Shown piece by piece: positions 44,713 to 53,156 of a stretch of DNA of 64,000 nt. The position numbers and the translations under genes are program-made. The notes under the pieces were generated by a model. It was not told the origin of the DNA, did no database searches, and saw only the letters and a program-made list of their open reading frames with translations. The stretch is from the NCBI GenBank assembly GCA_031286615.1, contig JAITUA010000020.1, positions 1 to 64,000 of the forward strand, given 5' to 3'. The number at the start of each line of letters is the position of its first letter. The first letter of the stretch is position 1. The stretch is from Chryseobacterium sp. (lineage in GTDB: Bacteria; Bacteroidota; Bacteroidia; Flavobacteriales; Weeksellaceae).

Positions 44713-44750
44713 AAAACTCATTGAAAGCGATGGTTTTCAATGAGTTTTTT
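44713..44750 (-). terminator. Terminator of the thioredoxin-like gene
   Basis: AAAACTCATTGAAA (44713-44726) pairs with 44735-44748 (TTTCAATGAGTTTT). Runs of A and T on both sides allow use on either strand; on the minus strand it ends the thioredoxin-like gene. Confidence 0.8.
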
Positions 44751-44777
44751 ATGTTTTTTTATTAAAATAAATGAAAA

Positions 44778-45293
44778 TTATTTTAAAAGTTTATCTATGG
44801 TTTGTTGAAGTTCAGGATCTTCAGGGGATATCGCATAATATTTTGCGATAGAAGATTTCTGATCAATTACCATATATCTTGGAATCCAGTTAAGGTCTAC
44901 ATAATTATTGAAATCATTTTTCCATCCTGTGGAAAACCAATAATTTTCTTTGTCTTTCATATCAAATCTTTCCAGACTTTTTTCAAACCCTTCTTTTGAA
45001 CGGTCTAATGATAAAAATACAAAATCAATATTTTTGTTGTTGTCTTCCAGTTCTTTAGCCTTTGGAAGTGCCTTTAAGCAATCTCTACACCATCCTGCCC
45101 AAAAATCAATGACTAAAACTTTTCCTTTATGCTGATCAAGAATCTGCTGTATGGTAACGGCTTTTCCTTCCTCATCTTCCAGTTTCTGTTGTAAAGCCTC
45201 TTTTGAAAATCCCGTTTTAAGAACGGCAGGAACTTTTTGTGAATAACTTATCCCAAAAATACCTATCATAAAAATTAGTATCAACTTTTTCAT
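44778..45293 (-). CDS. Exported thioredoxin-like protein with WCRDC motif
   Basis: A 171-residue protein. The ATG at 45293 gives a signal peptide about 1-18 (SYS|Q). The thioredoxin-like (TlpA/ResA-type) fold has VLVIDFWAGWCRDCLKALPKAKEL with active-site Cys-Arg-Asp-Cys instead of CGPC or CxPC, and the cis-Pro in WIPRYMVID. The Arg-Asp pair should raise or lower reactivity relative to ordinary TlpA proteins. It is a likely periplasmic thiol-disulphide oxidoreductase. It stands alone, with no cytochrome biogenesis gene near. Confidence 0.88.
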   Translation of the reverse strand: MKKLILIFMIGIFGISYSQKVPAVLKTGFSKEALQQKLEDEEGKAVTIQQILDQHKGKVLVIDFWAGWCRDCLKALPKAKELEDNNKNIDFVFLSLDRSKEGFEKSLERFDMKDKENYWFSTGWKNDFNNYVDLNWIPRYMVIDQKSSIAKYYAISPEDPELQQTIDKLLK

Positions 45294-45417
45294 CTCGTAC
45301 AATTTCATTTGTACAAATCTAAACAATGAATTGCAATCTTAGATTGATTTCTGCTGAATTAGGAAAAATTTATAATATTGATGGATTCTATGGGGTATGA
45401 GGTGGGCATGTGTAAAT

Positions 45418-45450
45418 CACCCCGTCAAAAATTCTTTGAATTTTGAGGGA
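45418..45450. repeat. Partial inverted copy of the 41034 repeat
   Basis: CACCCCGTCAAAAATTC and TTTGAATTTTGAGG reproduce, in reverse orientation, the end of the element at 41034-41095. The hairpin is less perfect here. Confidence 0.7.
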
Positions 45451-45490
45451 ATATTATGTCTTCAGTTATGATGTTTCTGATTGAAGTTTT

Positions 45491-46306
45491 TTACTGATAG
45501 TTTTTAATCAAGCCTTTTACAACGGCAATTACATTAGGCATTGCTTTATTGGCTGCATTTAAAACTTCTTCGTGAGAAACGGCCAAAGCAATATCTGGTC
45601 CGCCAAGGTCTGTGATGACCGAAATACAGAATACATCCATTCCCATATGTTTGGCAACAATGACTTCCGGAACGGTACTCATTCCTACCATATCACCGCC
45701 GATGGCTTTTATCATGCCATATTCAGCCGGAGTTTCAAAAGTAGGCCCCTGTAAAGCAACATAAACTCCCTGATGAATCTTGATATGGTGATCTGCAGCA
45801 GCCTGTTCTGCGGTGGCAATCATTTTTTTGTTGTAAGGTTCGCTCATATCCACAAAACGTGGTCCAAGCTCATCTATATTTTTCCCCCGGAGCGGATGCT
45901 CAGGCATCATATTGATGTGATCTTTCAGAATAACGATATCTGCAACGCTGTAAGCAGGATTTACACCGCCGCATGCATTGGAAAGAATAAGATTTTGAAT
46001 ACCCAGTAAATGAAAAACTCTCACAGGAAAAGTTACAGTTTCCATTGAATGTCCTTCATAATAATGGAAACGGCCGCTCATCATCAGTACTTTTTTCCCT
46101 TCCAGAAGTCCATAAATCAGTTTCCCGGTATGTCCGGCTACTGTAGTTTGTGGAAAATGTGGGATGTCTTTGTACTCTAAAACATGGATCGGTTCTACTT
46201 CATTCTGTAATTTTCCCAGTCCGGATCCTAAAACAACCGCAAAGTCAGGTATTTCCTGAATAATATTTTTAATAAAATCTGCGGTCTCTTTAATTTTTTC
46301 TAACAT
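45491..46306 (-). CDS. Purine-nucleoside phosphorylase (family PNP-I, trimeric type)
   Basis: A 271-residue enzyme that splits purine nucleosides with phosphate to free base and ribose-1-phosphate. The phosphate loop is VVLGSGLGKL; other markers are TVAGHTGKLIYG, SGRFHYYEGHS, LSNACGGVNPAY, and the purine site VALQGPTFETPAEY with VGMSTVPEVIVA and the catalytic SVITDLGG-type Asn/Asp loop (Asp here). The length fits trimeric PNPs specific for inosine/guanosine. Its start overlaps the end of lpxK by 17 nt, so the two are co-transcribed though functionally unrelated. Confidence 0.96.
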   Translation of the reverse strand: MLEKIKETADFIKNIIQEIPDFAVVLGSGLGKLQNEVEPIHVLEYKDIPHFPQTTVAGHTGKLIYGLLEGKKVLMMSGRFHYYEGHSMETVTFPVRVFHLLGIQNLILSNACGGVNPAYSVADIVILKDHINMMPEHPLRGKNIDELGPRFVDMSEPYNKKMIATAEQAAADHHIKIHQGVYVALQGPTFETPAEYGMIKAIGGDMVGMSTVPEVIVAKHMGMDVFCISVITDLGGPDIALAVSHEEVLNAANKAMPNVIAVVKGLIKNYQ

Positions 46307-47315
46307 AATCTAAGATGATTTGATTGAATTCTTCTTTCTTATCAATAAGTACATTGATAGGCCAGTAGTAAACAATTTCTCTAAGATAGTCAAAAGTTTT
46401 CAGACGTACATAGTCTTTCTCTGTGGTTAATATCAGTTTATATTCCCCTAATTTTTTATACTCGGCAAGGATTTTTTTAATATCATCATCCGTGAAATTA
46501 TGATGATCTCTGAACTTTAAATGTTTTACCCTTTTTGAGAATTTTGCCAGATGTTCCAGAAGCGGTTTAGGGTTGGCAATTCCGGTGATCAGTAAAATAT
46601 CATAGTAATTCAGGTTGTTATCCGGAAGCATTTTATCTTTTCCGTATACATTTTCGTCATAGCCGATGGATGAAAAGAAAACTTTCTGTCCGTAAGAAGG
46701 TCTTATTCTTGAGATATAATATCTTTTTGTTTCCTCAGTCAGTTCGTCAGGACATTTGCTGACCATAATAATGTCTGCTCTTTTATATCCTGCTCTTGAT
46801 TCTCTCAGATCTCCTGCCGGAAGAAGGTAGTCTTTGAAAAAAGGATCATTAAAGTCGGTCATCAGAATATTGAAGCCAGGCTTGATCGCTCTATGCTGCA
46901 TGGCATCATCCAGCACCAGAACTTCAAGGTCCATATCTTCAATTACTTTTTTGGCTCCGGGAACACGTTCTTCTGAAACAGCAATAACAAAACGGTTTTT
47001 AAAACGTTCAAAAAGCTGCATTGCTTCATCACCCACCATTTTGTAATTACTTTCATAATTGGTTACTTCATAGCCTTTTGTAAGCCTTCCATAGCCTCGT
47101 GAAAGTACTCCGGTTCTGTAATGTTTGGATAAATATTGGGCAAGATACATCACCATGGGTGACTTCCCGCTTCCGCCCACAGAAAGGTTTCCGACATTAA
47201 TTATCGGAGTCTTGAATTTTGTCGATTTAAAAATTCCCAGATCATACATTGTGTTCCGGATACCCGTTACCAAATGATAACCAAGGGAAAAAGGATAAAG
47301 GTACCATCTTTTCAT
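46290..47315 (-). CDS. lpxK: Tetraacyldisaccharide 4'-kinase
   Basis: A 341-residue inner-membrane-associated kinase that phosphorylates the lipid A precursor at the 4'-position. The P-loop is VGNLSVGGSGKSPMVMYLA (Ser in place of the more usual Thr). The conserved LSRGYGR block and DDAMQHRAIKP (Walker-B-like) follow, then TGIANPKPL and FRDHHNFTDDD. The N-terminal hydrophobic segment YLYPFSLGYHLVTG serves membrane attachment. Its presence shows lipopolysaccharide synthesis, consistent with a Gram-negative host. Confidence 0.96.
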   Translation of the reverse strand: MKRWYLYPFSLGYHLVTGIRNTMYDLGIFKSTKFKTPIINVGNLSVGGSGKSPMVMYLAQYLSKHYRTGVLSRGYGRLTKGYEVTNYESNYKMVGDEAMQLFERFKNRFVIAVSEERVPGAKKVIEDMDLEVLVLDDAMQHRAIKPGFNILMTDFNDPFFKDYLLPAGDLRESRAGYKRADIIMVSKCPDELTEETKRYYISRIRPSYGQKVFFSSIGYDENVYGKDKMLPDNNLNYYDILLITGIANPKPLLEHLAKFSKRVKHLKFRDHHNFTDDDIKKILAEYKKLGEYKLILTTEKDYVRLKTFDYLREIVYYWPINVLIDKKEEFNQIILDYVRKN

Positions 47316-47398
47316 ACGCTTGCAAAAATAGGAATTTTCATAAGTATTTGATATATTATTATCGAAGACTTTTCAATAAATATTTCGTTAAATTAAAG

Positions 47399-47406
47399 TA
47401 TTTTTG
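47399..47406 (+). promoter_or_regulatory. truA promoter -7 element
   Basis: TATTTTTG matches TAnnTTTG. A start site near 47411 leaves only about 14 nt before the truA start at 47425 and excludes the in-frame TTG at 47404 as a start codon. Confidence 0.6.
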
Positions 47407-47424
47407 TGGAGTTATTACAATACA

Positions 47425-48156
47425 TTGAGATACTTTATAGAATTTTCTTACAACGGAAAGAATTATTTCGGCTACCAGATACAGCCGGATGCCATTTCTG
47501 TGCAGGAAGAACTGGAAAAAGCACTTTCCACAATTTTAAGGGAAGAGATTAAAACTACAGGAGCAGGAAGAACTGATACAGGGGTTCATGCCAAAAAAAT
47601 ATTTGCCCATTTTGATACCGAAAAGGAAATAAACGATCAGCTTCCACGCAGGCTGAACAGTTTTCTTCCGCCTGATATTTCCATTAAAAGAATTTTTCCG
47701 GTAAAAGATGATTTTCATGCCCGTTTTGATGCTACCTACAGAACCTATGAATATTATATCTCACTGGAAAAAAATCCGTTCACTCAGGAATCTGCCTGGC
47801 AGCACTGGAAAAGAGGATTGGATATTGATGCCATGAATGAAGCCTGTAAGATTCTCTTTGAATACGAAGATTTTACCAGTTTTGCCAAATTAAAAACCGA
47901 CAATAAAACCAATATCTGCAAAATGTATAAAGCAGAATGGGAGCAGAATGGGACGGAACTGAAATTCACCGTTTCGGCCAACCGTTTTTTAAGAAACATG
48001 GTTCGTGCCATCGTTGGAACAATGGTAGAAATAGGAACCGGAAAACTGAAGCCGGAAGATCTTCGTACAGTGATTGAAGATAAAAACCGCAACGCTGCCG
48101 GAACATCAGCTCCAGGACACGGATTGTATCTTGTGGATGTAGGTTACGAATTTTAA
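47425..48156 (+). CDS. truA: tRNA pseudouridine synthase A
   Basis: A 243-residue enzyme forming pseudouridine at positions 38-40 of the anticodon arm. The start is a TTG at 47425: it yields the family opening (M)RYFIEFSYNGKNYFGYQ, no ATG is available, and the earlier in-frame TTG at 47404 lies inside the predicted -7 element. The catalytic Asp is in GAGRTDTGVHAKK, with SFLPPDISI and ANRFLRNMVRAIVGTMVEIG further on. Length is standard. It is divergent from lpxK, 110 nt away. Confidence 0.96.
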   Translation: MRYFIEFSYNGKNYFGYQIQPDAISVQEELEKALSTILREEIKTTGAGRTDTGVHAKKIFAHFDTEKEINDQLPRRLNSFLPPDISIKRIFPVKDDFHARFDATYRTYEYYISLEKNPFTQESAWQHWKRGLDIDAMNEACKILFEYEDFTSFAKLKTDNKTNICKMYKAEWEQNGTELKFTVSANRFLRNMVRAIVGTMVEIGTGKLKPEDLRTVIEDKNRNAAGTSAPGHGLYLVDVGYEF

Positions 48157-48230
48157 TACTAAATATCCTGTTACCAATTCATTTGTGACAGTCAGAAAAC
48201 TCGTTTGGTTACAAACAACCTTAAAATAAA

Positions 48231-48400
48231 CCTTCCGAGGACTCGGGAGGTTTCCCGCAACTTGCAGGAGACTTCCCGAGATCTCGGGAAGTCTCAAACA
48301 ACCCTGTTTTAAACAATCGGAGATCTCGGGTAGTGTGTTTCACTATTGTTTTAATCCTTCGGAGATGTCGGGAGGCTTCAAACAAGGTTGTTTCACTGAT
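48231..48400. repeat. Cluster of four degenerate inverted-repeat units
   Basis: CCGAGGACTCGGGAGG, CCCGAGATCTCGGGAAG, GGAGATCTCGGGTAG and GGAGATGTCGGGAGG recur every 40-50 nt, each with a variable AAACAA..TTGTTT tail. The units are near-palindromic and GC-rich against the AT-rich background. This fills most of the 450-nt gap between truA and the ABC exporter gene, where no gene is seen. Confidence 0.7.
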
Positions 48401-48561
48401 TACAAATTTATTTTTCATCTTTTAATCAAGGAATAATAGGATTTAACGTCCAAAAAATCAGCTTATCAGAAGATTAAGTCATTCATTTTGTAAATAACAG
48501 GTATCTGAAATTTTCTATGATGATTTGCAAAAGTTGTAAAGACAGTCCGGTTATAAAGTCT

Positions 48562-48569
48562 TATTTTTG
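48562..48569 (+). promoter_or_regulatory. -7 element before the ABC exporter gene
   Basis: TATTTTTG fits TAnnTTTG and lies 39 nt before the ATG at 48609. A -33 TTTG is not at the usual distance. Confidence 0.5.
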
Positions 48570-48608
48570 CATAGAATTTTATTTTAATTCTTTCTTTCGA
48601 TTCGTACA

Positions 48609-50366
48609 ATGAAAAAACAAGATACCTGGGGGATTATAAAAAGGCTGTTCTTTATCGGAATGAAGTTCCGTTCATGGTTCATCCTTACTCTTATAATTTC
48701 TATTTTCCTTTCTATTGTTTCTACTTACAGGCCGTATCTTACTATGCAGGTGGTGGATAATGATATTACAAAGCTCCATGATAAGGCTTTGATGATGAAG
48801 CATATCTATATCCTTGTAGGATTGGTATTTGCTGAAACGATTTTAAACTTTTTTCTGGTTTATTTTTCAAATTTTATCTCACAGAATGTGATCAGGGATA
48901 TCAGAGAGCGTTTATATGCTAAACTGATTTATTTTAAGACTTCATTTTTTGATAAAACACCTATCGGACAGTTGGTAACGCGTGCGGTAGGAGATGTAGA
49001 AACTATTGCCACTGTATATACGGATGGTTTCCTGATGGTTTTCGGGGATATTCTGAGAATCCTGTTTGTGCTGATTATGATGTTCAGTACCAATGTCCAC
49101 CTGAGTTATATTACGCTGGCTATTTTACCTTTAATGGTAGTCATTACAAGATTTTTCCAGAAAAGACTGAAGAAAGCTTTTGGAGACGAGAGAAACTGGA
49201 CTGCCAATCAGAACTCTTTTGTTCAGGAAAGACTGGCAGGGATGTCTATTATTCAGGTATTCAACAGACAGGAATCTGAATTCAAGAAATTTGATGATAT
49301 CAATATTACCCTGAAAGGAGCATTACTGAGAACGGTATTTATTTTCTCACTATTCTTCCCTGTGGTAGAGCTTATCTCTTCGTTATTCATAGGATTCATC
49401 CTTTTCTATGGAGGGTATATTACGATCAGTGCCGGGGTAGTCATTGCTTTTATCCAGTATATTTCAATGCTGATCCGCCCTTTAAGACAAATTGCAGACC
49501 GTTTTAATAATATTCAGCGAGGAATTGTAGGAGCAGAAAGAGTATTAGGATTAATGGATGAAGAAAATTCAATGCCAAATAACGGAACGGTGAAGAAAGA
49601 TCATTTTGCCGGAAAAATTGAATTCCAGAAAGTGCATTTTGCTTACGATGAAAAACAGGAAGTTCTGAAAGGTATTGATTTTAAAGTAAATCCGGGAGAA
49701 ACAGTCGCTATTGTAGGAGCAACAGGAGCCGGAAAATCTACCATTATCAGTTTGATTACAAGATTGTATGATATTAATTCCGGAAATATTCTGATTGATG
49801 ATGTGAATTTAAAAGATTATGAGCTTTATAATCTGAGAAGCCACATTGGAGTAGTTTTGCAGGATGTTTTCCTTTTCCATGGAAGTATTTTTGAAAATCT
49901 TTCCTTTGGAGATGACAGCATAACTTTAGATAAAATAAAAGCAGGCGCCAGAGAAATTGAGGTAGATCAGTTTATCCAGCAGCTCCCTGGCGGATATGAT
50001 TATGTAGTGAGCGAAAGAGGTTCATCAATCTCTTTAGGCCAGAGACAATTGCTTTCTTTCCTGAGAGCCTATTTATCGGATCCGAAAATTTTAATCCTTG
50101 ATGAAGCAACGTCTTCCATTGACCATGAAAGTGAAAAACTGATCCAGAGAGCAACAGAAAAACTTACGAAAAACAGGACTTCCATTATTATTGCCCACAG
50201 GCTTTCCACCATTGAAAAAGCAGATAAGATTATTGTGATGGAGCACGGTAAAATTGTAGAAGAAGGTAAACACCTTGAGCTTCTGGATAAGAACGGATAT
50301 TATTCTACTCTTTACAAAGCCCAGCTGCGTCATGAAGTGGAATTGGAGGAAGAAAAAAAATCATAA
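48609..50366 (+). CDS. ABC exporter with fused ATPase (MsbA/heterodimeric-type half transporter)
   Basis: A 585-residue half transporter. Six TM segments (about 20-300) form the exporter type-I domain. The ATPase domain (about 345-575) has Walker A GATGAGKST near residue 370, the Q-loop, a signature motif ISLGQ in place of LSGGQ, and Walker B ILILDEATSS with the catalytic Glu. IIAHRLSTI supplies the switch His. The ISLGQ change is mild. It acts as a dimer in the inner membrane; the substrate could be lipid A, a drug or a peptide. It is monocistronic. Confidence 0.9.
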   Translation: MKKQDTWGIIKRLFFIGMKFRSWFILTLIISIFLSIVSTYRPYLTMQVVDNDITKLHDKALMMKHIYILVGLVFAETILNFFLVYFSNFISQNVIRDIRERLYAKLIYFKTSFFDKTPIGQLVTRAVGDVETIATVYTDGFLMVFGDILRILFVLIMMFSTNVHLSYITLAILPLMVVITRFFQKRLKKAFGDERNWTANQNSFVQERLAGMSIIQVFNRQESEFKKFDDINITLKGALLRTVFIFSLFFPVVELISSLFIGFILFYGGYITISAGVVIAFIQYISMLIRPLRQIADRFNNIQRGIVGAERVLGLMDEENSMPNNGTVKKDHFAGKIEFQKVHFAYDEKQEVLKGIDFKVNPGETVAIVGATGAGKSTIISLITRLYDINSGNILIDDVNLKDYELYNLRSHIGVVLQDVFLFHGSIFENLSFGDDSITLDKIKAGAREIEVDQFIQQLPGGYDYVVSERGSSISLGQRQLLSFLRAYLSDPKILILDEATSSIDHESEKLIQRATEKLTKNRTSIIIAHRLSTIEKADKIIVMEHGKIVEEGKHLELLDKNGYYSTLYKAQLRHEVELEEEKKS

Positions 50367-50388
50367 TCCATAAGGAAATATAATACAC

Positions 50389-50416
50389 AAAAAGAGAGTC
50401 ACTGACTCTCTTTTTT
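50389..50416 (+). terminator. ABC exporter terminator
   Basis: AAAAAGAGAGTCA (50389-50401) pairs with TGACTCTCTTTTT around a single C, an almost perfect 13-bp stem. It is symmetrical and may also end the convergent methyltransferase operon. Confidence 0.88.
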
Positions 50417-50436
50417 ATTTAAATATATACAATTCA

Positions 50437-51051
50437 CTAATGCTTTTTAAAACTACAGAAAACAAAATTCTGAACAGTTTCAAAAGGGGTGATATGATCT
50501 TCAGTAATGCATTTTATTTTTTCAAAGCTTTCTTTAAATTTTTCTGATAATGATTTTTCATCATACTGTTGAATATCCAATCCGCTGCATTTTGTAGGTC
50601 CGTTTTTGGAAAAAGTTCCAAGGATTATAAAGTTATTAACATTCTTTTCTGCAATATCAATATATTTTGAAACCTGTTCCGGAGTTGTCAGAAAGTGAAA
50701 AGCAGCTCTGTCATGCCAGATGTCATAAGTTTCCGTCGGTTGGAAGGCGGTAATATCGGTTGCAATCCATTTTACTTTATGGGCTAAATTTCCAAGTCTT
50801 TTCTGTGCTTTTTCCAAAGCGTTGGCAGAAATATCAAGGACTGTAATATTCTCATAGCCTTCTTCAAGAAGAAAATCAACAAGATTGCTGTCGCCGCCGC
50901 CAATATCAATAATCTTGGCTTCTTTTCCCAATCCTGAAGATTTGATAAAGTCAAGGGAAGTCTGTGGTTTTTTCTGGGTCCAGCTTACCTGATCAGGATT
51001 TTTAGTTTTGTATACGTTTTCCCAATGGTTTTTGTTGTCGGAAGAATTCAT
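50437..51051 (-). CDS. Class I SAM-dependent methyltransferase
   Basis: A 204-residue cytoplasmic methyltransferase. The SAM-binding motif I reads AKIIDIGGGDSNLVDFLLEEG, with motif II ITVLDISANALEKAQKRL and the motif IV DIWHDRAAFHFLT. The HDRAAFHF block is typical of a group with thiopurine/tellurite-type or small-molecule substrates. It is the last gene of a minus-strand operon and overlaps its upstream neighbour by 4 nt (ATGA). The substrate is unknown; a link to the sigma-factor system is by position only. Confidence 0.88.
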   Translation of the reverse strand: MNSSDNKNHWENVYKTKNPDQVSWTQKKPQTSLDFIKSSGLGKEAKIIDIGGGDSNLVDFLLEEGYENITVLDISANALEKAQKRLGNLAHKVKWIATDITAFQPTETYDIWHDRAAFHFLTTPEQVSKYIDIAEKNVNNFIILGTFSKNGPTKCSGLDIQQYDEKSLSEKFKESFEKIKCITEDHITPFETVQNFVFCSFKKH

Positions 51052-51641
51052 GATTCTTTTAATTGATTGTTTATCTCTTCAAATTTATTAATTAATTCAT
51101 CAATTTTTCCCTGTTGCTTCTTTATTGTTTTAGGTCTTAAATAAAACCAATTGAAAGCGATCCATGCGAATGTTACCGTATAAGTCAGAATGGCTGCGCC
51201 TACTGTCATTCTTGAAGTGTATTCATACATATAAAAGCATATTCCCAGAAAAAGCATAATAAAATATAAATTGAGAATAGTGGTCTGCATCAATTTTTGT
51301 TTACTCTTTACCACATATAAACTCTGCAGATATTCATTGTTGGATTGGGTCTGATCAATTTTGTAAAAAACCATAAACATTTTATTATAAGCAAAAAGGA
51401 ACATAACCATGGCCAGAATGACAAGCACAATTCCGATTTTTGTAGTAATCATCTGAGGCTGGAAACGATACCAGATATAAATGATTAATAATGAGGTGAT
51501 TATTAATGTTATATTAGCCAGAATCAGTCTACGCAGATTTTGATTTCTGAATTTTTTCAGCTTACCAAGAAGCTCTTCCAGATTGGGCTTGTTGGAAGTC
51601 TGCTGTTTCCATATATTTTTGAAATTGATATTAGTGTCCAT
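51048..51641 (-). CDS. Membrane protein, probable anti-sigma factor
   Basis: A 197-residue protein with a cytoplasmic N-terminus (about 1-38), two pairs of TM segments (about 39-86 and 118-166) and a coiled-coil-like end (about 168-197, KKQQGKIDELINKFEEINNQ). Its start overlaps the sigma gene stop by 11 nt, a setup usual for ECF sigma and anti-sigma pairs. It lacks a recognised zinc-type anti-sigma motif (HxxxCxxC), so the role is inferred from position. Topology with four TM segments differs from single-pass anti-sigma proteins. Confidence 0.65.
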   Translation of the reverse strand: MDTNINFKNIWKQQTSNKPNLEELLGKLKKFRNQNLRRLILANITLIITSLLIIYIWYRFQPQMITTKIGIVLVILAMVMFLFAYNKMFMVFYKIDQTQSNNEYLQSLYVVKSKQKLMQTTILNLYFIMLFLGICFYMYEYTSRMTVGAAILTYTVTFAWIAFNWFYLRPKTIKKQQGKIDELINKFEEINNQLKES

Positions 51642-52101
51642 TTTCTTTAAACTTTTGTGTTAATTTTTCTTTTATCCTGTGAATCTTTACCCGTATGTTA
51701 GATTCTGAAAGTCCCACGATATGTGCTATCTCAGCCTGTTTTACCTCTTCCAGTTCCAATGAAATAATAATTCTGTCTGTTTCCGGCAGCTCCGAAATAA
51801 ACTGATACAGCATTTGTATCTGAGGTTCCATAGATTCCTGCTTTTTTTCTTCCAGATTAACAGGCAGATCTGTTTTTGCAAATTTCTTTTCCTTTTCAAT
51901 CTGCCGAAGACAGTTATTAGAAGCAATTCTGAAGATCCATGTTCCTACACTGGATTCATTTCTGAATTTTGGAAGCTGCTGCCATACAATGATAAATGTT
52001 TCCTGGGCAAGATCCTGAGCGAGGTCAGGATCATTCACATATCCCATGCACAAACGGAATATCCTTTGCCAGTAGAGTTCATATATTTCTTCAAAAGCCA
52101 T
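51631..52101 (-). CDS. ECF RNA polymerase sigma factor
   Basis: A 156-residue extracytoplasmic-function sigma factor. Region 2 (about 1-70) has LYWQRIFRLCMGYVNDPDLAQDLAQETFIIVWQ; the DAEDLVQETF-like core is recognisable. Region 4 (about 100-150) has the helix-turn-helix EEVKQAEIAHIVGLSESNIRVKIHRIKEKL (given whole in the protein, two motifs of under 20 residues each). It overlaps the upstream hydrolase stop by one base (TAATG) and the downstream membrane protein by 11 nt. It probably controls this operon. Confidence 0.93.
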   Translation of the reverse strand: MAFEEIYELYWQRIFRLCMGYVNDPDLAQDLAQETFIIVWQQLPKFRNESSVGTWIFRIASNNCLRQIEKEKKFAKTDLPVNLEEKKQESMEPQIQMLYQFISELPETDRIIISLELEEVKQAEIAHIVGLSESNIRVKIHRIKEKLTQKFKENGH

Positions 52102-52952
52102 TATTTCGAAGATAAAAAATTATTAAGCTGATTAAAGTACCAATCTTTATCATCATACATGATGAAATGTAATCCTTTTGAAGCATACTGCATATTGGCA
52201 TTTTTCAAATTTTTGTACTGAGCTTCAATAGTAGGTTTCAGATTGGCAAAAAAAGATTCCAAAAGAATAAGGGAAGGACATTGTATATTTTTTATTTTAT
52301 CTCTCAGATCGGTATTAGAAAAATCACAGTACATTTTAGCGAATGTTCTTCGGTCAGATTTCATGCTCCAGTTGATCACCGTTTCCTGCATAGAAGTATC
52401 TGCTAAAAGACGTGGCATCATCTGCGTCTGCATTTTTCGGAACTGGTCTTCACTCATAGCTGTTAATTGAGTAATGGTAGAGGAGCAGTCATTATTTTCT
52501 TTAGAGGTAAAATTGGGATCAGATATTGCGGCCAGACAAGGAAGTGTGTCTACAATGACTATTTTTCCTACCAGTTCAGGATAATCTGCGGCAATGGCGA
52601 GGGCCAGACCACCTCCCATGCTGTGTCCGATGATAATAGGTTTGTCAATTTTATTATTCTTTATATAAGCCGCAATTCCTTTTTCCCAGTCTTTAAAGCT
52701 GGCCTCTGCCTGTGGTTTTGTTCCGGCAAATCCTGCCATGGTTAAAGTATAACAGGTAAAGTTTTTTTCAAATTTTGCAGTCGTTTCATTCCATACATCG
52801 CCGGAAGAGGCAAATCCCGGAATAAATAATAAAGACTGGTTTCCTTTTCCCGTTTTCTTTACTTCAAACGGATATGCTGTTGCCTGACCGAATATATTGC
52901 ATACCGCTAAGAAAAATAACATGATGATAAGAAGGAATGTAAATTTTTTCAT
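52101..52952 (-). CDS. Exported alpha/beta hydrolase
   Basis: A 283-residue alpha/beta-hydrolase-fold protein with signal peptide about 1-22 (IFG|Q). The nucleophile elbow is IIGHSMGGGLALA with catalytic Ser; the oxyanion region is LFIPGFASSGDVW, the acid is probably Asp in the ILLESFFANL region or downstream, and the final His is GLHFIMYDD. It begins the operon and its last base is the first base of the sigma gene start. A periplasmic esterase or lipase linked to an envelope-sensing sigma factor is plausible. Confidence 0.88.
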   Translation of the reverse strand: MKKFTFLLIIMLFFLAVCNIFGQATAYPFEVKKTGKGNQSLLFIPGFASSGDVWNETTAKFEKNFTCYTLTMAGFAGTKPQAEASFKDWEKGIAAYIKNNKIDKPIIIGHSMGGGLALAIAADYPELVGKIVIVDTLPCLAAISDPNFTSKENNDCSSTITQLTAMSEDQFRKMQTQMMPRLLADTSMQETVINWSMKSDRRTFAKMYCDFSNTDLRDKIKNIQCPSLILLESFFANLKPTIEAQYKNLKNANMQYASKGLHFIMYDDKDWYFNQLNNFLSSK

Positions 52953-53156
52953 GATTTCTAAAGTTTTAAGGTTTATTTGTCTTTTAGAGACGAGCCTTAA
53001 AAAAATGTTACACTAGATTTTATTTTTTTTTTGAAAAAAATATTCCTCCTTACTCCGAAACCCTTATCATTAGGGAAAAATTATATGAAAATATTTTAGT
53101 GATTTATTGTTAAATAATAAACTTTAGTGAATTTTTGAATACAAATATTGAAAAGA

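Noticed and set aside
47404..47424. Longer truA start at a TTG 21 nt upstream
   Set aside because: The codon overlaps the predicted -7 element, so it would not be in the transcript.
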